Assembly (NCBI GenBank): GCA_030248225.1
Contig: JASANE010005224.1
Span: 28,435-92,434 of the forward strand
Reading direction: 5' to 3'
From: Trileptium ribeirensis
Taxonomy: Eukaryota; Nematoda; Enoplea; Enoplida; Thoracostomopsidae
Length of the DNA: 64,000 nt
A program made the position numbers and the translations under genes. Of this stretch, positions 21,938 to 34,868 are shown one piece after another. Numbering within the stretch: the first letter of the stretch is position 1; every line of letters begins with the position of its first letter. The notes beneath the pieces were generated by a model. It made no database searches, was not told where the DNA came from, and was given only the letters and a program-made list of their open reading frames with translations.

Positions 21938-24009
21938 TTTTCGTGGCATCCGATTTAGTTATTAACATTCATACACAGCGCTTTTGTCACTCTTCTGCGA
22001 AAAAGCCGCGTTGCAAATATTTTTATGATTATTTATTTACCAAAAAGGGTTATTGCCTAAATATAATGCCTACAGGCTCAATGTCCTATATCGCCTGTGC
22101 TATGTAAATTTATTTCCTATCGGTTTAGCGGCTACCATGCTATAGACGAAAACAACAAATTCAACTTCAGTTTAATCTAAAAGTATGCATTTTATATCCT
22201 GTGTTTGGAAAGTAGACATGCAGGTCAATGTTTTTACCATTATATGTCGACGGTTAAATGCAACCAATGCTGAAAAAACGAGCACATGTGCTTCTGTCCC
22301 TGAGATATAAGCCCTTGCTATAATAAAATTTTACATGTGCGATAACGATGGAACAGGAGTTACACAAAAGTAATATTATTTAGTAATGAACAATAAATTT
22401 TATAATTTTCCGTTGGTGGGAGGTTTTTGACGAAATATATTGGCCTCGTGCAATAGTTATTTTAAAGCCCACTGTAAATACAAACATTGGTAGACGCCTA
22501 CGCATCACATCATCTAAAGATTGCGAAGCTTGAAGACACTGCACAAACAGCTAGTGGTTGTAATACACCACTGGGTAAAGTCCACGGCGAACATATAATT
22601 ATTTTAAATATATCTTCATAAAGCAATGTAAACTCTGTAAAAATACCATAGATTTCCTGGGATATAAAGCTAAATTGTAAGAAATCCAGCTAATCATACT
22701 TTTCACGATGCTATTGTGGACGTGATTTTAATATTTTCACTCTTAATTCTTTATAAAGTTGGTACACATGACTTATAGCTGGCTTGAAATACTGAATTTT
22801 ATTGTTTCTAACATATCAAATGTCTCAATGCCTTTGTCTATTAGTGCTAAGCTATTGCTAGCGGTCTATTTGTTTCTAAATAGTGTGCTCAAGCTTCGTT
22901 ATATAAACTTATGGGCTGCATATAGTAATATCGTAAAACAATATGCTTCAACGTGGCCGTTAAGTTTCACAACATTACATTACTTTATATGACTTGGTTT
23001 ATCTTTTTAAGTACCAAAAGAGTAAATTATTTAATACTTTGCAGTGTACCAAACTCCGAAAATTGTAACGGCACTAGGCGAGACGAATGCTTGTTCCCCT
23101 GCCCGTGTGAGAAAATATATTCGACAATGAACAATTTACTCGCAATTTGTATGCGCCTTTTTCTTAGACCGTTTGTCCAAAAGTGCTAAAATGTACCTAA
23201 CCGTAACGGGCCGCGAAAAAAATTTGGCAACTCGGAAAAATATTTCAATATGTGACAACAGCAATTTTCAGTCTGAGATTGATCAAAAGAGTGACCCTCG
23301 TTCTTCTGGTTCATTTATTTCGTAGTTGATTGATTCTTCGGGTCTACAGCATTATTATAAAATTACGCTGCATAAACTGTTGTGGGAACTTTTATTACAC
23401 AAAAAATACTGCAAAAAATCAACAAAAGTTTCTGTGGTAACAGATATATTTCGGCGCATCTCTCTCTTAAAAATGTTCAACTCAAGGATTACTTTATATA
23501 TAGCTCTGAACTGCTAATACTGATATGTCTGGATCCTTCAACTTATTCAATGCTATATATTTTGCTCACATATGGGACACGGCATTCTAGTTAATATCTG
23601 TCCTTATACAAACATTTATATACGTGATTTTGTCAAAAAATCGTTGCAAAAATCAAAGTGTTTTTTATTCAAAGGCATAAGAAATTTGACATGATAGTTA
23701 AATGTAGAGGTCAGACCCGCTTTGCTAAGGTACTTTGCGAAAAATCGTTTATCACAATTATAAAAAAATTTTAAGACAAAATTAGCAAAATTATGCAGCC
23801 ACTATCGGAGCCATTTACCACCTAACCCGACGGACCTAGTTAACGCATGCTTGTGATATCTTATTTAAAACTAATAGCTACTATAACAATTTGGTATATA
23901 ATGTCAATCCTTGCTTACAACTTATCCAAATATGCTCGTATGTACGACTATGAGTTGTGAAATTAACAGTTTTGTATTGAAACCGTTATTACTAAATTTT
24001 CATTTATAC
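21938..24009. other. Unassigned AT-rich DNA
   Basis: No gene or repeat recognised. Short frames at 22759-22992 and 23326-23594 look like chance products of AT-rich sequence. Confidence 0.35.
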
Positions 24010-24521
24010 ATCGCTTGTATTTTATAAGGAACACGCCATGTAAATATTTTGTCCGCGTACAGCCAATGTTAATAAAATCAGCGATATGATGTGCAAGACA
24101 TCATTACTATCCCTTAGACAATTTTATATGGCGTCCGAAACGCCATAGAATTTTTTTGTATGATGCCTTAAATTTCCGTTAGCGACGATAAAATTCTTCC
24201 GGGAATGTAATTAGGTGTTTCTACATTATAAGCAAGCAGTTCAGGTGTAGCAAGTTTGTCTATTCTACAAGAACCACTATACACAGTGTTATGTACGCCG
24301 TAGTTGATACAATTTAAATCTTCTGAAATTTAATTTAGTCATTTTTTCTTTTAACATGAATAAATATAGGTAGTTGAAAACACCATACTGTTTACAAAGT
24401 ACTTAGTGTATGGAGTACGTACCACCATTATTTTTGTTATCTAGTATAAATTCATGAGGACTGTGACAGTTCATGGATATAACTTTCACATCATGCGGCC
24501 GTTTTAACGCAAACACTACAT
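24010..24521 (+). mobile_element. Harbinger-like MITE, copy 3 (strongly diverged)
   Basis: The left side TTTTATAAGGAACACGCCAT then AATATTTTGTCCGCG parallels the MITE terminal repeat. The right side AACTTTCACATCATGC followed by TTTTAACGCAAAC parallels the inverted right end. The internal palindrome TATGGCGTCCGAAACGCCATA replaces the usual TGGTGTC...GACACCA. Assignment rests on order and spacing of these motifs rather than high identity. Confidence 0.5.
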
Positions 24522-27500
24522 TGTTCCCGATGACTGAAATCGAAATAACAAGAAAAATTAATTTGCAATATAACAATATATTTCAAATACTTCAAAAGTA
24601 GCTAGTATTTCTGGAGCCAAATAATATACATGGGCGTATGAAAACCTCCATGTTTGTTAGGCAAACGGATTAAATGACAGAAAGTTCATACCTTCAGGTA
24701 TTTTATTACACAAAGACAGACGCATCGCCTGGAATTTTACCTTCGAAGATATAAACGCTTTGTGAGGGTCGGTTTAACAGATGGATCCTTCGGTTGCAAG
24801 TTACAAAAAGGATTTGAAAATGGTAAATGTGAGCACCAACCAGAACCAAAAGCATGACCACCCTTGCCCCAACGCCCCTTGTGACGATGTCGCTACACTA
24901 AGATGTGTAGGTCCCGTTTTAACTTTAGAAGTCATATTTTAAATAACTTGTAACCTCGAACAAATGGGACCCGCATAATAATAGGTGAAAGTGTTTGTAA
25001 ACAACAAAATATTAACTTGAATAAATTTACTTCAAAACAAAGTTTCAAATTCTGGTCGAATGGTTAGTTATCTATGTCATCGCAATATTTTGGGCAGTAG
25101 TTGATTAGATCACAGCAAAATATTTGTTTTCGATCTCATAGATTGAATTGGAGCAGTCAGCTTTATAGCATTGAACCTGTCTTCTTAATTAATAGCAACA
25201 ACTTTATTTCGGTGCATTTTTGATACTTTTCAAATTTTGCTGTATCAGTTTGATTAGCAATTGTGGGCGAAGAGCACTGACGCAAAGAAATTTCGCTTCT
25301 TATTATGCAGGAACTGCTAGAGATGGTTCAAATAAAGTAATTTTGTTTTGCGGTGTAAAATTGATGTGTTTTTCCGCTTTATCTCGAACGAATCGAATTA
25401 CATCTGCGTGCTCACGGAAATGTCGTTTTAACTAAGTCATTACCGAATACGCTTGACTCATACTAATTTGGTCCAAAAACCTTTTAAATCAGGCTATGAA
25501 TGAAATTTGTTGTACTAGTCTTATTGCGTGGCTTTATTCCGTTTTGCAAGGGTATTTTTTGAGTAATAACCATATTCTAGAACTTATCATAAGCCTAAAT
25601 TGCAGCCATATTTTAGCGAAAAATTAATTTGGGCCAAACTCATTCGCGAATGACCGATTTAAGACGGTGCCTTCATTATCAAGCCCATTTAGATTAAGCT
25701 CATTTAAACCCTAAAACACAAAGTTTTTAGCTATTCGATACCCAAGCTCAAAACGTTTGATTTTAATCACGTTAGGAAGCACATCTGGCAGTAGTTGCCA
25801 CTTTAAGCAATAACCCGGCGATGATTATATTCTCGATACACCTGGGTTCTGTTTGTTTCTAAAATTATTCAGCCTGCAACATATGGGAGTTATGTTGAGC
25901 ACACCCCTCCCCAACCGTATCATGTCAAATTTTTGCCGCATTATACGATATATATTTCTCTTTAAGATGCTTGTATAAACTTGGGTCTGTATAAAACGAA
26001 GTTTAAGTCTTAGGCTAAGTCTAAACCTAAACCTAAGCCTAAGGTTAGCTTATTTCACAATCGAACAACTGAAGACAACCCGGGTACCTACAATACGCAT
26101 GTCAAGTTCCCCTCTCCTGTTATAAGTGAGAAAAATAGTCATTATCCCAATATTCTCTATCTCTCTAATCATCGTTTACAACAAAGCAGTTTGTTTTGAC
26201 GAAACGTGATCGCTTAGAATCATATATTTTTAATGGAAATAGCTGTTTGGCGTTAACAAAAAGTCTTAAAATTTCTAAAATATTATTGAAGCGTAGAATA
26301 TGATACGGTTTCAGGAAATAAAGAGCATTGGTATCTGGATATCTGAATATGAGACCTTTTGATGAATGAAGAAATTTTTATTCTACTCTGTATGATCGAA
26401 AATAGATGTCTTCTAAACTTAACAAATATAGATTATTTTTATTAGTATATGTTGTTTTTGGGTAATTGTATGCCCTTTCGTTTAATTGCATCATGTTTAT
26501 GCTGATGCTGATCTGTGCTGGTCAGAGTATGTCCTGCAAGGCATGACCGTAGATTAGAATAAAGTACGAAGTGAACAGTTCACCTCCGCGGAGACGGTGT
26601 TGATCGTTTCACCTCAATGTAGATGGATGCGGTTGCGCAGGTCACCTTTAAATTTCTGTCAATTCGCGTTAATTACAAGTCAAGTCACTAAACAAAACTG
26701 CTAGTAATTATATGGTTAGCTCTAACTTTGTTCGTACGTTGATCTTCAGATATCAAATGCAGCGAATTGAGCCAGCAGTTTATTTTCGACAAAAACAAAA
26801 AAAAATTAATAAAAAGCACAGCTATGACTAGTAATTAAAGTTAAAATGAAGACTTCATAAGTGAGTTAAATCGTATCACAAATGAGCAAATTCCAAACTA
26901 ACTCTAAGAAGTATAGGTGAAAAGCAATAATTCTTTTCTTGATATTATCATCTTGAACAATCAGTAAGAGCTATGATACCTAAGCAAGCTAGATTCTCTT
27001 TTAGCATTTGTTGTGGGTCGGTGTGAGGCTGCGGACATCGGGTGCCAATTCAAATTCCGTTTTTTCTAACTTAACAACGTAAGTCCCTTTAAGCTTGCTT
27101 GTCTGAGAGATATAATATTACAACAATTTTTTATATTATAACTGCTGTCATCTTGAGACATCGTATCACCATCAATTTTTAAGGCTTTAAAAGCACAATT
27201 TTGTTATCACAATTGAACTTATTAATTTCAATATCGGTTAGCTCTAAAGCCACTGGTACAAGCATTTTGCTGGAGTTATTTTTGGTTTATCACCCGGTTT
27301 CATCTGGAGTTATTTAGTTGGAATGCCAAGCTAAATCTTTGTTTTTCTTCATGGTTTAACTTAAGTTAGGCTTGCCACCCTCTATTGTTCAGCTGTCGCA
27401 ATCACGCCAGCTAGGATCTAAACGCATATACATTAGCAAATCCGCATAAGAGTTAGTTACTTCATGAGCATAGAGCATGAAAGGTAAGTGAAACAAGCTT

Positions 27501-28916
27501 ATTTCTGGGCTCCCTGTAGTTACTTCAAAAAACGTCGTTTAACGTCTAGTTATACGCAAAGTACATAGATCTAAGCAACTTTTTCTTTCCGAAGGTAAAA
27601 AGAGTATAACATCAAGAAGAAAACAACCTGTTTTAGCGCAATACCACCGTTACCTACAAGGGTTAGATACAGATTTGGGCCTAATTTGACCGTGTCAGAT
27701 ACGTAAATTGCAGTTGCTGCAACAGCTGACGCAATTGGCCGAAGTCAGGTGCTGGGTAGCGATTTACATCGCGATGTCCATGCTTAGTTTGAGACACTTT
27801 AAGGTTGCACCTGGTAGCTTGTAGCAGCACCTGGCTGCTTGCTGCGTTCGGTGACGGCGTGCCGGCGGCCCGAATAGTGATTGGGACGACCTTCTATCCA
27901 CTGGACGGTATACAGTAGTGTACGGGACAGGACATTATGACATGTGAGTTCCACATTACTTACAATTTAATTATGTATATGTGCCATATAAACAGAATAA
28001 TTCGATTTATTTAAAGTTTAGTAATAACGTAACTTTCCTTCAGCGCACGTATGGTTTTAACGCTGCTTTCGAGGCGGTGTTGCCCGCTTATTTGTCAGCT
28101 GTGAGTAATCACCGAATGCTTTGTATTTAACAAGACTCAAGAGGGCGATTAACAAATCCTGTGCATAATCAGCTCCAATAAATTCCATTCGAGGGGCGGC
28201 CGCGAAATTTTTGGTCATTTTACGGGTACGCTACGGTACTTTTCAATGCGCTGGACGCGGCGCCCAAAAGCATTGCCGTGTAAGCAAGGCACTGGAAACC
28301 TATGTTCAGTGGTTATAGATATTCTATTTTTAAAAACGCGACGAATTACCTATTGTTTTAACAACATGCATTCATTTTGCGCACGTTTCTAAATTATAGA
28401 GCAAAATATGCTAGAATAACTGCTTATGTATTTAAGTCTAGTACTAACAAATTTTTGTCAAACCTGATCCATGATATTGGATTATCTAAATTTAATTCAC
28501 ATGTTTGATTGGGTTACGGGGTCTTGGATATAAATTATTTTGTTTTAAATAAATCAGCAGTATATGTACACTGAATTCGTTATAAAGCTTTTATATTCTA
28601 CTTCACGACGAATAGTTGTCTCGCGTCTCGAAATATATAAAATATACAAATAATCTTAGATCAATAATTGACGGGATAAACTAATCCAGCTATTTTTTCT
28701 CTCATGTACTGTACGAGGGCATACCTTGGTACTAAAAGTATATTTTGCTTTGAAATGCAGGTTGCCTTTGTACCACTGTTTTATTAATCAAGCCAAGTTT
28801 ATCCACGTCACGAGCAATTGCACTGCTTAGAAGTGCATTAATAGATATCCCTAACACCATGCAGCGATGTATTTCGTAAGCAATTTGATTACTATATCTC
28901 AATGATACCGCTATAG
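24522..28916. other. Unassigned AT-rich DNA
   Basis: This is 4.4 kb without a recognised gene. A short run near 25997-26050 (GTCTTAGGCTAAG... CCTAAACCTAAGCCTAAGG) resembles the CTTAGGCTTAG block of the dispersed repeat at 35.5 and 52.3 kb. At 27790-27910 a GC-richer patch contains two GCACCTGG(T/C)(A/T)GCTTG repeats. No ORF of note. Confidence 0.35.
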
Positions 28917-29990
28917 CAGGGGCGTAGATCAAAGGGGTCCGGGGCGTCCGGACCACCCAAAGCTTTAGAGATGGGGTCTGGCAGTACAGCGGACCCCCTA
29001 CCCAATTTTCGACCTACTCTGGCTAAAAAATTAAACATGACGTCATGCAGGTTCTCACATTAATTAGCTACAAGTGACGAAACGGAGTATTTTGTTGCTT
29101 TAAATATATAAAACGTGTATAATTTCTCTGTGAGACACGATTTGCAGAATTCTATCAGCGACTCGTGATACTTATTGCAAAAACCGCAACTTGAAAGACT
29201 GAATCTTGCACTTAAAAGGCTGGATATGACAGTGAGCAGAATTTTGGAGTCTAAAAACTTTGTAGAATCATCTCTTTAGGCGATGAGATCAGACGATGAA
29301 TTCCAGCGTGTATTCGTTGCGACAAATATACGGGCACGGGTACTGGATTTGGTCGAGTTAAGTCTCCCACGAAGAAGAGTAGCACCGGCTAGATATTCGG
29401 GCCCGGCAACTTCGTTCCAACCAGCAACTATCACCGAACATTACACAAAGATGTTGTTTAAATTTATTGATGCTGCCTTAGGTCAGCTAAAGGGACGACT
29501 TGCCCAGTCAGACCTTAACGCATATGGAAACCTTGAGACCTCCCTACTGGGATCGGGAAATGATGTTTCTGAAGAACAGCTTATTACGCTCGGACCTTAC
29601 CCAGAACTCAATATTGAGCATTTGCAAGATGAACTCCGGATTCTCCATCGACACGCAGAGGCCAAGAAGTTGCGCAAGGAATCACTGGTTGATGTTGTTG
29701 CAGCGTTGAACGGAATGGGGTCAAAGGTTCAATCAATGCTGTCAAATGTTGTCACATTGACCAAGCTGCTTCTCACGTCTCCGGCATCGTCGGCAAAGGC
29801 CGAAAGCTTATTTAGCGCTTTGTGGCGGCTCAAAACATGGTTTCGTAGTGCGATGTCGCAATGGATGTTGAATGCAGTTGCTATATGTCACACACACCAA
29901 GACATACTGGATAAATTTGATGCGGAAGTATTAATCACTAAATTTGTGAATCGTACTTAAATAAGAAACTGAACCTACATTTAGGGATCA
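28917..29990 (+). mobile_element. hAT-type transposon remnant
   Basis: It begins with CAGGGGCGTAGATC at 28917, a match to the CAGGGGCG-type terminal repeat of hAT transposons, followed by GGGGTCCGGGGCGTCCGGAC. A hAT transposase C-terminal frame follows at 29283-29960. I did not find a complementary right terminus or an 8-bp duplication, and the N-terminal BED finger and DDE core are absent. The element is therefore internally deleted and right-truncated, or its right end has decayed. Confidence 0.7.
29283..29960 (+). pseudogene. hAT transposase C-terminal fragment (hATC)
   Basis: This 225-codon frame encodes the C-terminal part of a hAT transposase of the ZMYM1/DUF4371-like group. The N-terminal LPRRRVAPARYSGPA matches the P-R-R segment after the insertion domain, and TEHYTKMLFKFIDAALGQL the helix preceding hATC. 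Residues about 165-225 form the hATC dimerisation region, with LTSPASSAKAESLFSALWRL, then LKTWFRSAMSQWMLNAVAI. The DDE catalytic residues would lie upstream and are missing. The frame has no stop, so a domesticated fragment is formally possible but unsupported. Confidence 0.85.
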
Positions 29991-30134
29991 AACTTAAACG
30001 GGGATACATTGCGCTTAGGTTAAATACAGTCCAAGATTTTATGCAAGAGTAAACTTAAGCTGTGTCGCCTTCCATCCTCTTTTGAAATTATCCATAGGCA
30101 ATCGTTTGTTCAATAAACACGAAATCCATAAAAA

Positions 30135-30360
30135 TTATAAAAGAACAAAAAATGGTGCTTTTAGGTGATGCATCCAAAACATAAATGCACAAGAAATAGA
30201 CTGCTTGAAAATTGCTTCTGAAGTGTTAGCAAACATCTTACTTCTCGAAAACTTAAAGTCGTGAATTTTCGATTTTGTTATCGAACAAAACATGACATTT
30301 TTCCATTTTATAATCTTGTTCAAGAACTTAATAATCTACTAATATAATTGTATTCAAAAC
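30135..30360. other. Flank of hAT remnant, nothing recognised
   Basis: AT-rich, with no coding sequence or repeat identified. Confidence 0.3.
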
Positions 30361-31585
30361 GTTCGCTAACGCCGTTTGCGCAATAACTCAATTGATAATT
30401 TCCGGAATCCTCTGTGACTGAATTATGATACTGGTTTATAAGGAATGCCCATTCAAGCGTGATGTTCGCGACTGTCTGCAGTTTAGTATATATGCTGAAA
30501 AAATAAGTATTAAAACAATAAACGTACGAATATGATGTTCGCGAACATTTGGGTTTCATGCGTAAACATTTTTCTTTGCATTACTCTTGATGTTTTTGAC
30601 ATTTTACGCGTGATTAATTTAATTGAAGCATGGGATCACTATTCGCTGCACCGTATTATAGCCCCACATCAATGTTCGCGAACAGGTTTTTATGCGTAAA
30701 GGCAAACACACCCATTTATCGAGTAAAAATTTGCGACATTCGCGAACACCTTTAACTAGGAAATGTTAATATTAAAGCGTTGAGTTGCAATTTCCACCAA
30801 GAATACTCCTGCATGCCGATGGTAGAACGACGTTGTGCTCACGAACAAAACCTACGGATTTAACTATATACTGTATTCGGCTCCTGCATTTCCAGTTAAA
30901 ATTTGATTATGATTTTTCACATTATTGTTTTAACATATTTTAGTTATGGACACACGTTTGCGAACAATAAATACATAGTTAGTATCTTTTTTAGTACTAA
31001 CGTAGTGTTAGAACATATATGTGTGTTCGCCAACAGGTTGATCTCAACAGTACTTTATGTTCGCGAACACTTTTTTGAATATGAAAGCTTGATCTGTTCG
31101 CATACAAAATTTATAGTATTGTATACATCATCGAACTGTTCGCGAGCCAATCAGAACGTTAAGAATATCAAGAATTGTGTTAGAATAACAAAAAATTTCA
31201 AAATTCAAGTAGCCTATTTAGCGTTTCGGAACGCAGTTATGGTGAAAGTGTAAAAAAGGTGCATTGCGTTAGCTAACGTAACTTCAACGTTTTTGTAATT
31301 AGATACTAAACGTTCGCAGAACGGAAAAGTTTGGAAATAGCGTTAGGCTATTGTAACTATTAGTTTGTTCTCTAACAGCATATTGTGCATGATGTCAAAA
31401 GAGGATGGTGGGCGGCGCAGCATAAGTTTGCTCATGGATTACACATTTAGGCTTCTACGCTACTGTATTAACCTTTTTTGCGCAATTTAATGCATTAGTA
31501 AGCCTAAGACGCAAACCACACTATCGCCTTTAGTAAATTGTAGTTTGGCAATCGCTATTAGATATACAAATGTTCGCAAACGCTT
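30361..31585. repeat. Cluster of TGTTCGCGAACA palindromes
   Basis: At least twelve exact or near copies of the 12-bp palindrome occur in 1.2 kb. Exact copies are at 30536-30547, 30673-30684 and 31058-31069. Near copies are at 30463, 30737, 30836, 30955, 31024, 31095, 31137, 31311 and 31571. Several are followed by TTTxATGCGTAAA. The last two are embedded in a longer direct repeat that also contains GTGTCAAAAGGATGGT or GATGTCAAAAGAGGATGG (31393 and 31640). Related motif groups lie at 15.66-15.96 and 37.69-37.88 kb, so this is a dispersed repeat family. The 116-codon frame at 30903-31253 appears to be a by-product. Confidence 0.7.
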
Positions 31586-34500
31586 TTCTGTAACAGTTCT
31601 TTCATGGGCTTCGTTATCTAACAACAGTTTGTGCTTTAGTGTCAAAAGGATGGTAGGGAGTGTACACTCTTACATAAACTGTGAAAAAGAAGACCACAAA
31701 AATTTAGTCCTAGCTAATGCGAAGTTCGTAGAAAAGTCCCCTACCAATAACTTTATAATGGACCCCGGAGCCACCTTAACTGTATGACAGATCTAAGCCA
31801 ATGCGGTATAGTAACCTACAGTGATTGATGAATAAAGAGCCTTTATACACAGTGAACATGGAAAAGCCTTGAACGTGGGTTTGAATGGTGGCAGCCTCCG
31901 ACATAGCCTTAGCTTCAGTTCAAGTCTTATATAAAATGTGAAGCTCAAGCATCTGAGAGGTTAGGGTTCCGATACCTTACCTATTCACTTACTGATTTAC
32001 TGTAAAGCTGTTCTCTACAAATGTATGTGTTTTGTTAAACAGTTAAATGATTTTTTTTATTTTGTACTGTAATTCATGCTGGAAAATATGAAGACATTGA
32101 CGTTAAAGGCACGTGGGATTTCATTAATTGTGTTCAATGTTACTCAGGTGAAACAATGATAAATTGAAAGATATAAGGTTTTACGCTTAAATTGATATGA
32201 TAAGTAACCAAGTACATCTGACACTACCTCAGAAAGGTGAAGCGTGCCGGATACGATCGACACAAACCGTCACAACCATGACTCTAATATTGGACTAAAA
32301 CCAACTGCGGAAATCAGATCGTAGAACAAAACAAAGCGTTTACATTTCGATAACTGCAAACACCGATGCTTCGAACTGTTACAAGATGTGCTGTAGGGAT
32401 AGTCGGGTTCTATTGAATAGTTTCCATGCCTTGTCTGACACTAATATTAATGCACGACAAGAAATGTTATGTCACTTGTTTACCCGTGGTTAGTTTAGGC
32501 ATACACAAGGCTTGTTTGTAGCAATACAGCAATATAATTACGCAATGTTTGTAGTAATGCAATGTCTTGTAGATAATGTGTATTCTCCGCATCAAGCTTA
32601 AAATCACTACAAGTTATTTCATAAACACACAAAAACTATCCAATATCGTCTCCTTCAAACTTTAAAGGTGGCAGGCTCAGATTGCATGGTGTTTTCCTGT
32701 AATCTCTAGTGTGCAATGATTTTTTTCTTTTGGGAACCCTGATTTGATTCTTCATGGTGGGGTTCGGTTTCTCTCTGTAAGCATATCAAGGTGGAATAAA
32801 AATTGACAATATGTTATTACCATTTGTAAGCTAAAATAGATCAAAATAGGTTTAAAAATTGTTTTAATGTTAATGCAATATTTATTACAAGACTTTTAAA
32901 AGCGATTTTTTAAATCTGTTAGCTCTTACTATTGAAAAAAACTGAATTTGACAATTTGTAACTTTTGAATGATCTCTACTGAGCTATATTATTACTATGA
33001 TTTTTATCAAAATCAAAGAATTTCTGAGAGTATTAATCAGCATTTATTGAATACTCCAACAGTCTGTTAACCTGAGGCACTTACATCACAATCGCATAAA
33101 AGACGTAGGGCAGAGATATGTTTAAAATGCACCTCATGAAAATGATTAAAAATGTCTCATCTTGATGCATGTATGAAAAAGCGGAAAATACTTCTTTTGT
33201 TACCAGAAGACATCTTCTGTGAAGGTTTTTTGGCGCAAAAATGTTGTGATGGATCAGTTTTCAAAGCAAATATATGATCAGACTCATAATTAAGTCCATA
33301 GCTAAATTTGTACCAGCAATTTCCGCAAGAATAAACGATATACGTAAGCGACTATTGAAGTTTGTCAGCCTTTAGTCAACACAGAAACGATTATCTTGTA
33401 GCAAGTCATGAATTATTCCCAATATTAGCATTTTACATTCCGGTCATCATATCTCATTCCTGTGGAAATTATTTCCTGGATATTAGAAGAAAAATATGCT
33501 AAAGACCACACAGGGACAGACGTCTGGTTTTACTTCTAATGTGAAGTATGGAGCACGACAGATATTTAGCTGTATATGCGACGCGATATAGGCTCTAATG
33601 CTAAAAACTGAAGCAAGTGTGGGCAAGAATCGCAGCTAAGGTATACTTTATGCCAATTGTTAATAATATCTTGTTGTCATGTTACAGATGACTTTAACGC
33701 AAGAATTGTTTTTGTTCCTTACTTTCTATTGAGTATTCGTAAGCCATAAGTAATAGTCGCTATATTGAAAGAACATTCTTATCCTGGTTTAGTTTCGGAT
33801 GAGAACAATGGATTACTGGAACACAAATGTCCTGAGTCAATCCACGCTCCGCTGTCAGCTGCACAGTAACATATAATGCACTGAAGTGATGAACCGCAAT
33901 ATTTTAGACATTTTGTTTCATGTCGCAATTAAACATTGATATTTATAATTTATTAGTCAGCTATTGGATGTTGCATTGGGTCGTCACTTCTAGAACTGTT
34001 GATGCACGGTACTCTAAAAATTGAGTCCATTATGCTGATGGATTTCAGTATCATCAACTAAACTTTGTGGTTTCATAACAAAACGATTTTATTTTAGTCA
34101 CGCAAAGCGAATTTATAACCTAGATCTATTTCAAGATACAGAAGTTAAATATCGCATTTTTCAGCTGGTGTCGTAGTAATAGGCTCTTGACACAATAAAA
34201 ATGTACTCAGTTGGAGCGGGTCATACACATATGTAAAGCTCAAAACAATAGTTCATATTAGAATAAGTATTTTTCAATAATATGTTAATTTTTATATCAA
34301 GATTTTTTAATATTTGTTGTGTTATTGTTTCGTACTTTAAAGTTTGGAGTAGTATTTATACGTTCAAATTCGTCAAAAAGGCATAAAATAAAAAAAAGAC
34401 TTTCAAATTTTAATATGCTTAGACTTTTCCTCGGAATTGTAAGTTAATAAAACGAAACAGCTAGTTTTGCACTGTGAATACTAAAATAACGAATATAATT

Positions 34501-34601
34501 GAAATCACATAGTAGAATGCTTCAAACACGACCATAATAGCAGAGTAGTCTTATTTCAACAAATTATGAATAACTATACATTATTTTGTCTTACTCAGAT
34601 C
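31586..34601. other. Unassigned AT-rich DNA
   Basis: No gene recognised apart from a weak retroelement-like frame ending near 31787 (see findings). Confidence 0.35.
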
Positions 34602-34868
34602 AAGCACGCATTAGGGAAGAGTATGACACTTCCCTGCACTCACATGTAAACCTGTGTTTGATGACGGGGCGTTTTCGGCCCGACCCCCCTGCTTTTTTTG
34701 GGGGGGGGTCGAGATGCACTGATCACCCTCCCCCCAGAATCTGGGGAGGGTCTGTACATTTCGACCTCCCCCAAAAAAATTGGGGGTCGAAACCGCCCGC
34801 ATCATGAAACACGTGTTTATATGTGAGTGCAGGGAAGTGTCATACTCTTCCCTAATGCACTCTTGCTT
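34602..34868. mobile_element. Fold-back (long inverted repeat) element
   Basis: The left arm 34602-34716 and right arm 34757-34868 are inverse copies over about 112 bases with few mismatches: GCATTAGGGAAGAGTATGAC then ACTTCCCTGCACTCACAT on the left is found complemented on the right. The 40-base centre is itself palindromic (CCCTCCCCCCAGA / TCTGGGGAGGG). Because of the symmetry both strands encode the same peptide start, IREEYDTSLHSH, which shows these frames are not genes. This is a fold-back MITE or a snap-back insertion. The arms contain G and C homopolymer runs. Confidence 0.85.

Noticed and set aside
25997..26050. Telomere-like CCTAAGCCTAAG / CCTAAACCTAAA run
   Set aside because: Only a few imperfect units with mixed registers; fits better as a relative of the dispersed CTTAGGCTTAG repeat.
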